A stretch of 64,000 nt of DNA from Cenococcum geophilum 1.58. Its lineage: Eukaryota > Ascomycota > Dothideomycetes > Gloniales > Gloniaceae. Numbering within the stretch: position 1 is the stretch's first letter; every line of letters begins with the position of its first letter. The notes under the pieces were generated by a model, which was given only the letters and a program-made list of their open reading frames with translations, searched no databases and was not told the DNA's origin. The stretch spans positions 4,424,668 through 4,488,667 of the forward strand of contig KV748179.1 in assembly GCA_001692895.1 (NCBI GenBank). Reading direction: 5' to 3'. Made by a program: the position numbers and the translations under genes. Shown here piece by piece: positions 8,454 to 18,423 of this stretch.

Positions 8454-9225
8454 ATGGGTCGCCGCCTTTCTGATGAAGTTGTTTATAGAATTAGGATTCG
8501 CATTAAATCCAATAAGGACATAGCAGCTATCGCAGCTGCAGTAAAAGTAGCTAAGAAGACGGTTTATAAGATGCGACTAAGGGGTCGTTCGGTTGCAATC
8601 TGACGCTTTTGAATCTGAACTGAAAGTCCGGCAGAAAGAACGCGTTCCTTCCCGATTTGACACGCGTCTGTGGCTCTACAAGTTGCACGGACGTGTGCAA
8701 TCTGAAGCCTTTAGACTTAAATAAGGAGCTTAAGGCTCCTTTTCAAACTGACGCCAAGACCTTCAGTATACAGTAAAGTTGCCAAATTTTTAGTAACTTT
8801 TAGCGTGTTTTTTTGGGCGGTCAGAGGAACATCAAAATTTTGTGGCTGGGGTCAAGTTGAACTGGAATTCAACCGAACAATCGCCTCAGAATCAGATTGG
8901 AGCTCCAGACCAACTCTATTCTGAACTGAATCTGAGGCCTCTAGATTGCAGCCGAACGACCCCTAAACCTTAATATTTGGGGCGAACCGTACGCGCCTCC
9001 TACCGTTATTCTTAGGCGATTAAGAGCTCTGCTACCTTACTAAGAAATGGTAAGGGATAATGTTATAGTGTTAAGGTTTTTGCTAACTGCTTATATAGAG
9101 GCTTCTTAACTACCTTAAAGATTAGCCTACTGCGTATCTAGATAAGATATAGGCTTTCCTATTTAACGAATTTAATACCTAAGTCTATTTAAACCATCTA
9201 CCGTATTTTTAGGAGCGCTTAGTGG
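8454..9225 (+). pseudogene. Tc1/mariner-like transposase, N-terminal remnant split by a MITE
   Basis: From ATG 8454 the frame reads MGRRLSDEVVYRIR...IAAAVKVAKKTVYKMRL, a helix-turn-helix start. It is then cut at 8578-8580 by a 383-bp MITE. Beyond the insertion, in the frame that results when one target copy is counted, it continues NIWGEPYAPPTVIL and, further on, in another frame, PTAYLDKI and AFLFNEFN. These are known from the N-terminal part of fungal Tc1/mariner-type transposases. Several TAG/TAA stops and at least one frame change are present, and the catalytic DDE domain is missing: Gypsy A starts at 9236. The family is inferred from motif memory only. Confidence 0.65.
8581..8963 (+). 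mobile_element. 383-bp MITE with TAA target duplication
   Basis: Terminal inverted repeats begin GGGGTCGTTCGG at both ends and match for about 21 bp with one C/T difference. TAA is present at 8578-8580 and 8964-8966. A TAA (TWA) duplication is characteristic of PIF/Harbinger-type elements. No transposase is encoded. It interrupts the transposase remnant at 8454-9225. It is relatively GC-rich and not visibly RIP-degraded, which fits its small size. Confidence 0.85.
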
Positions 9226-9235
9226 TTATAAAAGG

Positions 9236-9655
9236 TGTTACGGACCTTATATTGGCAGTAGTAGCACTACTAAGAAGAGACATAAACGGACTAGTAGTGG
9301 AGGTATAGGAGGTGCTAGAACTAGTCAAACTATAGGATAAGGGGTAACTAAGTTACATAATAAGTTATAGGAGGAGATTTGTTAATCTACTAGATCTATA
9401 GGATCTGCTTACGTACCTTACATACTTAGTATTTCTTAGGCGCAGTATTGTGTATTTAAAGGACTACAGTCCCTACCTAGATAGTTCTCTTCTTTATAGT
9501 GAATCTTAGAATATAATTAGAGTTAATTTATTAGGTAACTACTCCACCAGTTATATTTATGTTGTTAACTATTCTATACCTATATACCTAGCCTATTAAT
9601 AAGTCCACTATAGTATTTCCTATAAGGCTTTATTATATAGTTACTACCACAGTTA
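9236..9655 (+). repeat. 5' LTR of Gypsy A (right edge approximate)
   Basis: The start TGTTACGG is shared with the LTR of F at 56456, and the two sequences align for about 400 bp. The 3' edge is uncertain because no second LTR of this family is in the window. The five bases before it are AAAGG, the candidate target duplication. Confidence 0.6.
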
Positions 9656-10611
9656 TAGTAAAAGAAGTTAAATAATATGCTATTAAAAGCACTAGTTATG
9701 TCGTTAACGGCAGTAACTACCTTAGGATTAGGTAACGATACTAGTATAGTAGATACTAACTCTTAGCTAGTTACGGTTAGACAATTATAAGTAATAATTA
9801 ATTAATTAATGGGTAATAATAGGATACTTAAGGAAAGGATTAATGGAATTGGAGTAGCGAAGGTTAAGCTACTATCTATTAAGCGATTCTTAGGTAAGAG
9901 ATCTAAACTTAAGGAATTTCTTATGTAGATACATTTTAAGGTTATATAAGAAGGAGCGAAGCTAGCAATACCTATGGATTAAATAGCCTACGTGGGGTTA
10001 TTCCTGTTAGGAAGGGTACTTAAGTAGTTTAAACCTTACCTTATAGAGGTATAGGAAAGCGGCATATTAACTACTAACTAAGAAGTATAATATATGTTTA
10101 CTAGTTAAAACGGGTTTGTAAAACGCCTAATGTAAATATTTAGAGACCTAAAAGTAACTACTATAGTAAAACAAAAGCTTTAAAACTTAATATAACGGAC
10201 CTTAGTAATTAAGTATATAATATAGTTTTAGATATTAGCTATATAAGTTAAATGGAATAATAAGGCGCTTATGGTATAGTATAAATAGGGACTTAAAGTA
10301 AAAGTCTAGGACGTAATTATCCTAATGGAAGATACGGATACTCTTAGGGAATTAATTAATTAAGCAATTAAGATCAATAATAGGATTTACTAAAGAGAGC
10401 AGACTAAAAAGGGTTAGGATAGAGTTCTACAGTTATATAAAACGTAGAGTACGCAATAATAAAGTTAAAATTAAAAATTATAATATAGCGTAGAGCTAAT
10501 AGACCTAAGTAGTATTAAAGAAAATAAGAAATAAAATAGGAAACTATGGAAACTTAGAGGATAAGGATTAAGTAATTAAAGGTTTAAGAAATAAAGGCTA
10601 AACTAGGGATC
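9236..10611 (+). mobile_element. Ty3/Gypsy element A, left part (5' LTR and gag)
   Basis: It begins TGTTACGG at 9236 and is colinear with Gypsy F (56456 onward) through the LTR and most of gag, which opens near 9676 (56917 in F). It is interrupted at 10611 by the 35.7-kb composite element B and resumes at 46285. It is a broken fossil with many breaks, AT-rich by RIP-like change. The 3' LTR has not been found in the window, so LTR divergence cannot be used for age. Confidence 0.85.
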
Positions 10612-10826
10612 TGTAAGGGATATTATTGCAAACACCTTAGGTTGCCCTTAGGACAACCCCTAGACGCCCCTTAGATAGTCGCCGGTTACGTACTAGAGGT
10701 ATATACCCGTAGTATATAGTCTCTACAATCCTAGAGGCCTTACCTTCTTAAGGATTTGTCTCTCTTACCAATCTATTCTATTCTAATCGTGTCCTTATAG
10801 CCCCCTATCTACAAAGTCCCCTTATA
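10612..10826 (+). repeat. 5' LTR of Gypsy B (215 bp)
   Basis: It begins TGTAAGGGATATTATTGC and ends CCCCTTATA. It matches 46072-46284 along its length, with differences that are mostly C/T or G/A plus a 2-bp length difference. Confidence 0.92.
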
Positions 10827-13800
10827 TTTAAATCCTTCCTACTCTTTTTTAGAAGGGTAGTTGGCTTTAAGGACCAGATTATTAATTTATATCTTTTATT
10901 TATAACTACTATTCTCCCTTAAAATCTTATAATAACCTAAATAGAAACTCCACGGATACCTTATAGAAAGCCGTCACGTAAAGGTAAAAAGGTCCCTCTA
11001 ATAGCAAGAAATTGCGATAATATAACCCTCTAGATAAGATGGCTGAATAAGCCCTAATACCTGGATGCTCTAGGAGCTTAAAGACTCTTATATACCTATA
11101 GTTACCGCTAAGGAAAACGCAGACACCCTCTATAACGGTTATAACGCTACTAAAAAGTAGCCAGAACCCCTTTAGCCCTACCTAAGCTAATTAGAAGATT
11201 AAACGCTAGAGGTAACTCTAAGATCTTCCCCTAAGCTAGAAATGCTAGAGAAATATATTAATATATTTAACTAGGGAACTAACCAGAATCCTTCCGGAAG
11301 ACCATCGGCCTATAATTAGTATAGTGGTGGTATATAGACTACTTATAAGCTAAGCGGGCCTACCCCTTTAGGTAATCTAAACTAACTACTAATTTAAGAC
11401 TTAAGCCTTATAGGGAAATCTATACCAGCTATTAGTACTAATACTATCTCTATAGCCGGAGCTTCCCTAAGGCTAAGGTTGGAAAGTTAAGAGCCCCAAA
11501 CTAATGTTCTTTAAGGTGGATATTAGGAAGCTGCTATAAGGCTCTTAGAAGCTATATAGGAAGGAGCTACTAATAAATAGATTAGAAACCTTTAGGGGTA
11601 AGTTTAGATCTAGTAGAGCTTAATCTAGGCTAGATAAAATATTTTATAACCTAGCTAAGGCTAAGGGCTTTTTAGGAGCTACCTAGTACCTACCTAAGGT
11701 ATAGAAGACTTAGAGAGTTATTTATACTATAAATAGAAAAAGGATATAGACCGACTGGCTAAGGCCTTTAGTAGTTTAGAACTTCGCCATAAACCCAACG
11801 CCCAGTAGTTAAATAATTAGGTTTATAAGGTAGACAACTTCTTTAAAATGCTAATAATATAAGATAATACTAAAGAGCGTATATACTGGATTATTAGCAA
11901 GATTAAAAACCGATTGCTAAACTAGATTATACTTAATTAGCTTAATAAAGAGCAAATTACTATATAGCTACAGCTGTAAACCTTCCTAAAGAAATGGACT
12001 TAAGATCCGTATATTATATAATATAATAATATAAAGTTATTCTAGAATAGGATATAGCTTAACCGCTATAACTTCCGCTAGTTTATAAACTTTATAGAAA
12101 TTTATACTTAATAAATAGATCTAGAGCCCTTTAAAATAAGGACGGTAGTATCTATAAAAAGGAGAAGATTAGGTTTATCTAGGCTAGAATTAAACTAGTA
12201 ATTTATAATAAAATAAAGCGTGTAGGAGCCCTATTACGGATTACTATATATACGGATTTTAAACGAGCGGTCCTAAACGCTAAAAATATAGTAAGGAACT
12301 AGACCTCTTCTGGTAGGAAGCTAGGGGGTTACTAAAAGCGTAGGTACTTTAATAGTAATATAGGGTAGACCTAACCTTTAAAGAAGCCGTTCTTAAAGAG
12401 AACTTTAAAAGGGTTAAAGTTAGGGGCCTTAAATAACGGAAAAGACTCCTAAGGCTAACTTAATACCTATCCAGCACCTTTATGGGAATACTTTAAGAAG
12501 TTAAGAGAAAACTTTAGAGGTAGATTTTATTGGAAAAATAAATAGGGCGATAACTATACTAATAATCTAAAAAAAAAGCCTTAGTTACGGACCTCTTTTG
12601 GCTATAACTAGGGCAGGATGTAAGAGGAGAGGCTCTCCGTGTTGCTGTTAGGCTAGAAATAACACTCCCTATAGGTAAGATATAATAGTTCTAAGCACTA
12701 TATAATAGTGGCGCTAAAATTAATCTTATATAATATAATTTGGTAAAAGAGTATAAACTTGTCCTATTATAAAGGTGGCAAAAACCTATTATAGGCTTTC
12801 TAAATAAGCATTGGATTAAGCTATATAGTACCTATAAGCTTATAGTGTTAGTAGCTAATATATATAACCATACTAAGGTGGTCGGCCTGTAACCCTTTTA
12901 GGCGGCTAACTTTATAGGTTATAACTTTATTTTTAAATACCCTTAGCTTATAGAAGTAGATCCTAAAATATATTTTAAGATAGAAGCCTTTAAATAGTAG
13001 AATAATAAAGATTTAGAAGGGTGTATATTACTAATAAGCCTAGAGGATATTTTAGAGAATATAGCCCTAGGTAAAATAGTATACGCTTTATACCTAAAGG
13101 AGTATTAAATCTAACCCCTGTTTAATGGTAAGATAGGTATAAAGCCTAGTATAGGTAATAACCCCTCTATAATGGAGACCCTAGAGGGAACTATTAGATA
13201 GGTTATCCCATGCGCTGTTGATAAAGGCGTCCAAATAGACGAGCCAACCAAAAGCTTCAAATCAAAGGAGTCTTGGCAAAATTAAGTCGTAATTTTGAAC
13301 AATCAATGAGGCTCCAAATCAGCATAATAAATCTCAAATTTGCTATATTATCGTCTTAATTGCGATCGGATTAAGGCGAGGNGTTCCTGCTAGCAAGGTC
13401 CTTCTTTACAGAGCGGTATATTGCATTAATTCTACACTCGAGACATTTGATTGATGTTTTGGTGTTCGTGCATGGGCCACATCTATTGGACGCCTCAACA
13501 GCGCATAGGATAAAGATATTATAGGAAGGCGGCGATCTTAAGGATCTTATAAGATACTTTAACCGTTATAGGTTACTCTGGCTTAAGCAATATACAGAAA
13601 GTATACTATGGCATCTTAAGCACTACGTTAAGGATTTCCCTATCTTTTATTAGCTACCGTATAAAACGGTATAATATATAGTGGTAACTATATATAAGCA
13701 ACTATTATAGCATATAACACTACCCGTAAGTATTTTAAGGGAGCTCTAAAACCTACCTAATAATAACGCGGAGGATAAACGCGACTCTAATTTATTAAAT

Positions 13801-14307
13801 ATTCTAGTAGGCCTAAGGGACTTATTAAGGGTATTTTTAGGCAGGAGAGCTAAAGTCCTACCGCAGAACTTGGAGTATAATTATATAATTAATCTAGAAG
13901 AAGGTAAATAACTGCTAAACCTTTCTATCTATAACCTTTTGCGTAAAGAGCTTAAGATCCTACGGGAGTACCTTAATAGGTTACTAGAAAAGGGGTAAAT
14001 CCAGCCTAGTAAGTCGCCGGTAGGTGTACTGATTTTCTTTATTTTAAAAAATTTAAAACCAGATAGAACTATAAAGCTATACGTAAACTATTGTGGTCTT
14101 AATAAGATTATAATTAAGAACCGTTACCCACTACTACTAGTTAGTAAAATGCTGGATTAACTATTTAGGGTAAAGATCTTTATAAAGCTAGATTTATATA
14201 ACGCCTATTATAGGCTCCGTATTAAAGAAGGGGATAAATAAAAGACCGCTTTTAAGACCTAATACGGCCACTTTAAGTATCTAGTAATGCCTTTTAGGCT
14301 AGCTAAT
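10827..14307 (+). mobile_element. Gypsy B internal part 1 (gag, protease, RT start)
   Basis: This is the AT-rich fossil coding region between the 5' LTR and the insertion of element C. The protease motif SGAKINLI lies near 12710. The 5' half of reverse transcriptase is recognisable from about 13840 up to the C insertion point. A 305-bp MITE lies at 13206-13510 between protease and RT. The gag portion is only inferred from position. Confidence 0.8.
13206..13510 (+). mobile_element. 305-bp MITE with TA target duplication
   Basis: The inverted ends are TCCCATGCGCTGTTGA (left) and, reverse-complemented, TCCTATGCGCTGTTGA (right); similarity continues inward through GGCGTCCAA with a 4-bp gap. TA flanks it at 13204-13205 and 13511-13512, which suggests a Tc1/mariner-related non-autonomous element. 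Unlike the surrounding Gypsy sequence it is not AT-enriched. One ambiguous base lies at 13382. There is no coding sequence. Confidence 0.85.
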
Positions 14308-14500
14308 TGTTACGGAACGAGGGCAATGGCTATAAAGCGTATATATTCGAGGAGTCTATAAGACGTTACGCGATCGATTGTAAGGGTCGAGGGCGTAAGG
14401 AGGTGATATACCTACGCGTAGCTGACATAAGCTGTACGCGAGGTGTACGCGAGAGCACGGGGCTCTCCTATGGAGGCCCCTGCGGTGGGGTTCCGTAACA
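14308..14500 (-). repeat. LTR of Gypsy C, left (3' LTR in coding sense)
   Basis: It begins TGTTACGGAAC and ends GTTCCGTAACA, so the LTR ends are themselves inverted repeats of 11 bp. It pairs with 26623-26815. A 63-codon open frame inside it is only LTR sequence and is also open in the other copy. Confidence 0.93.
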
Positions 14501-14503
14501 CTA

Positions 14504-14513
14504 CCCCCCCTCC
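14504..14513 (-). other. Polypurine tract of Gypsy C
   Basis: On the minus strand GGAGGGGGGG lies just before the 3' LTR, where plus-strand priming would occur. It sets the orientation of element C. Confidence 0.7.
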
Positions 14514-14640
14514 TATAAAGGCGGAGCTCCGGCGACGCTGTGGTTACTATATATATATAAAAAAGACACTTAAGGTATAGAAAAGAAGAAAGGGGGGTAT
14601 TACTAAAGGTTTAAAACAACGTTATATAATAAGGCTTAGC

Positions 14641-14700
14641 ATTTAAGAATCCAACTAATTAGACAACTTTAACCGCCAGTTAAAGTTCCTGGATATCTTA
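14641..14700 (-). repeat. Shared palindromic 3' module, copy in Gypsy C
   Basis: Read on the minus strand (C's coding sense), AACTTTAAC and GTTAAAGTT arms flank a 5-nt centre. Upstream comes TAAGATATC and downstream CTAATTAGTTGGATT. The same ~55-bp block occurs in Copia G (37279-37333) and Gypsy E (43719-43775). Here it lies about 140 bp upstream of the 3' LTR. Confidence 0.8.
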
Positions 14701-16924
14701 ATAATATTCTAGTTACGTAATCGCACTTTACCGCAATTTAACGGTAATTTGCCCTTATATAGCAATATATAATAGTTTAACTCTATAAGGGCTCCTATAG
14801 AGGATTAGGTATAAAATCTCTACTTAGGCTTAGTTTTTATAGGTTCGCGTAGTAAAAGTTGCTAATTAGATCCTTTATATTTTTAAAATCTTTCTATAGT
14901 TACCATTCTGGCTAATCTATATCGAATCCTGTGTATATAGCTCTATAATAGAGCCATCGTCCTCTACCTTTGCTAAAGTATTTAAAGTTAATAATTTATT
15001 TAACAGTCCACTCCTTATAGTTCTCATCTTCGTTCTTATCTTAGATTAGTACTAATAGGGGTTTAGGCTATATCTGCCCTAGTAAGAGGTTAGGCTAATA
15101 GAGGTATAGTAGCTATAGGTAAAATATAGGCCATATCCCACGGGTAGCTAGAGTAGGTAGGAGTTCTAGCTTATATACGGCTCCCCTATTAATAACTTAT
15201 TTAATTAGATAGGGGCCAAGGTTCTTATAATTAAGTGACTTTATAGGCCTTTATATAGAGATATTGCGTATATCTAGCTATACCTAGTCGCTAACACGTA
15301 TCTCCGGTGGTGGCGTTTTACAGCAGTTAATAAACTAGGCCTAATTTGCTTAAGCCTAGGCCATTTCTCCCTTATAGTAGTTAAGTAGATTTTTTATATA
15401 GTCTGTATACTAGTCGGCAAGTAGCATCTTAAGGCGTTTTCTATATAGCAGTATTTTATTAATAGGTTCTAGTGGCTCTATGCCGGATTAGGGGTAATAA
15501 CCCTTATTTACGAAGAACGGGGTAAGTCCTATAGTAGTTAAGACGTAGTTATTTACTGCAAATTTACTTAGTGGGAGGTAATCTACCTAGTTATCTTAAC
15601 TATAGGCAACTACCTATTATAGGTACGCTTTTATACTGGCATTAGCATTTTCCGGTTGCCCAGCAGTTTTATAGTAAAAGGATATAGACATCTTAACGGA
15701 GATGCTAAGGCGTTAGTAGATTCGTCTCCATATATCGGAGTTAAATTATATACCTCGGTCAGACGTAATTAAGTTAGGTAACCTATATAGTTAGTAAACT
15801 TCGTAAAAAAAGGTGTTAGTAACGTTACTAATGGCTACGCCTTCGGTTAGGACGTAGTGGCGTTTTTTTATAAGTTAGCATATTATTATAAGGATATTCT
15901 TATAGGTACGGCCGTGTCGTTTATAGGGTAGTAGGTTAATAACGAAATCTATGGCGATATCTGCCTATTATCGTATAGGTACTAGTAAAGGGTGCAGTAG
16001 TCCTTAATACTTTATATTAAAGGCCTTAGCGCGCTTATAACCGTAGTAGGCGCCTATAAAGTATTTAACTAAGTCTATTATTTTTGGCCAGAAGTAGTAT
16101 TGGCTAAGAAGCTTGTAGGTTCCTCCTCTACCTAGGTAGCCGCTTAATTAGAGGTTATAGGCTATTTAGATTAGTTGCCGTTATAGATTTTCTAAGTTAG
16201 GGATAAATAGGCGACCTCTATAATAGAGCCTATTCTCTTTTACTTTTAAAGCTGCTATATTAATCTGGCCTAAGCTTTAGAGGTTAGTAGGTAGCGTATA
16301 AGCGTTAGCGGTCTTTGCGGTAATAAGTTAATATAGTAATAGGTTAACAGAGGTGTTATATACCGTAGTAATAAGCTCGTTAATTTTAGGAGGTAACTCT
16401 AGTTCTGTAGTATAAAGCTAAGGTATAGTTGGCTTTATTATAGGTAGTATACCTAGGGCTAAATTTTATGCTTTTAGGATTGTCTGTTATTAGAACTAAT
16501 TATAAAAGTTATTTTTAAACTAAGGAAGGTCTTACGAGCGGCGTATTAGGCTATTAGGTTTAGTACCTTATACTCTTAGTCTATATGCAATTTTAAAGTT
16601 AAAACTAGAGAGGAACTCATTTTAACGTGCTTGGCGTTAGTTTAGCTACTTTATAGTTATAAAGTACTTAAGGTTGCGATGGTCCGTAAGGACTTTAGTT
16701 AGCTAATTAGGCTCTACTAAGAAGAGTTCTAGTTAGAATTCTTTAAACGCTTATATAATTATAAGGAGTTCTTTATTATAGATCTTATAGTTATACTCTT
16801 ATAGTATAAACTTAGATGAGTAAAATGCGACTAGGTAAAGGAGACCGTTATTACCTATCTAAAAGAGGACGCCTGCGTTAATATAGTCTAAGGAGTTGGT
16901 TTTAAGATAAAGTTGTCGTCCTAG

Positions 16925-17160
16925 TGTGGTGGTGAACGCGGTCCGTCTTAGATAGGAAGTCACAATGCTATCTATCTATCGGTCGGTCGGTTAGTCGGTC
17001 GGTCGTTAGTCGTAATCAATCAGTAGGAAAGCAGTCAGTAAAAAGAAAGGAAAGAATGTATTCCGGTAAGTCGTGATTAAGAAAAGGAGAGAAGCCGAAG
17101 GCTTAATATATACAGGAAAATGCTAAGGCACTAAGTAGTAGCCCATTTTACCCCACCACA
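16925..17160 (+). mobile_element. Solo LTR (236 bp) with CTAG target duplication
   Basis: The ends are TGTGGTGG...CCACCACA, in TG/CA form with an 8-bp inverted repeat. CTAG is duplicated at 16921-16924 and 17161-17164. It interrupts the RNase H region of Gypsy C. A GGTCG-rich simple repeat lies at about 16979-17010. It is more GC-rich than its host element, so it is either recent or too short for RIP. With no coding part it is best read as a solo LTR; a small non-autonomous LTR element is possible. Confidence 0.8.
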
Positions 17161-18053
17161 CTAGTATAAAGTGAGCTAGGATAGGTGCTTTAGTAAAGGC
17201 ATTTTTAAGGTCTTAGAACGCCTTCTCGTATTTAGGCGTCTAGGTAAAGTATAGGTACGTTTTTCTTCCTTTTATAAAAAGGCCCTTCGTTTACATTATT
17301 GTTATAAGTAGTGCAACTACACCTAAGAAGTTGTATATAAATTTCCGGTAGAAGTTAGCGAAATTAAGGAAGGCTTATACGTCCTTAATGCAGTTAGGGG
17401 CTTGCTATTTAGTAATTATATATACCTTCTCGGGGTCTATACGGACACCCTTAGTAGTAATAATTAGTCTAAGGTATTTTACTTCTATAACTAAGAATTT
17501 ATATTTCTTTAAATTAATATAAAGTCCTACGTCCCTAAGGCGCTATAGGACCTTTTAAACGTGTTTAGTATATTTAAAAGGGTCATCGCTATAAATAAGT
17601 ATATTGTCTAGGTACGCAGAGCTGAAGTTATTAAGGTAGTTCTATAAGGCGTTATTAATATAGCTTTAAAAGGTGCCTAGGCCGTTATATACGCTAAAGG
17701 GTATAATAGTATATTTAAATTGGCCGAAGCGTAATACAAATACGGTTTTCTATTTATTACCTTCCTATATTCGGAGATAGTTAAAGGCGGCGATAATATT
17801 AAGCTTAGTATAGATTTTGGCTTAGCTAAGCCGCTTAAGGGTCTCCTATATAAGCGGTACTAGGTATTAGTTTTTAATTATAATAGCGTTAAGTCTTTTA
17901 TAGTTAANNTAAAATTANATACCTCCTTTTAGNTTNTTAGTAAGAANNATAGGGGCNGCTNCTAGTAATATACTAGGACAAATAAACCCTTTATTAAGGT
18001 GCTCGTTAATATACTTTCTTATAACTAGAAGTTTGTCTTTTAATATTAGGTAG

Positions 18054-18423
18054 TGTTATAGGACACCCCCATAACACCTTACACACGTCCACCTATTTCC
18101 ACCAACTTAGCAATTAGAGACTAACCGCGAAATGGCAATCTAACAGCAATCTAATAGCAATCTAACGGCAATCTACGGCATTCTGCTATATTCTGCCAAG
18201 TTCTACTAAATTCTGCCAAGTTCTGCCAGGACCATAACCTAAACCCTATTCTGCCTATATACGTATTGACTAAGCAACTAAGTTAACAATATATGCCCTT
18301 TCTTCCCGTTTTCCTACCTTCTTTCCTTATATAACGTCTTAACTTTATTACGCAGTTTATATATATAGCTTAATAATACCTACTTCGCTATATATTATTA
18401 CCGCTTATGCTTACTCCGTGACA
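18054..18423 (+). repeat. 5' LTR of Gypsy D (370 bp)
   Basis: It begins TGTTATAGGACACCCCC and ends CTCCGTGACA. It pairs with 23597-23966; differences are mainly transitions. Confidence 0.93.

Noticed and set aside
14307-14498. Open frame at 14307-14498 and its relative at 26595-26813 as a duplicated small gene
   Set aside because: Both lie in the paired LTRs of Gypsy C, and their similarity is explained by that.
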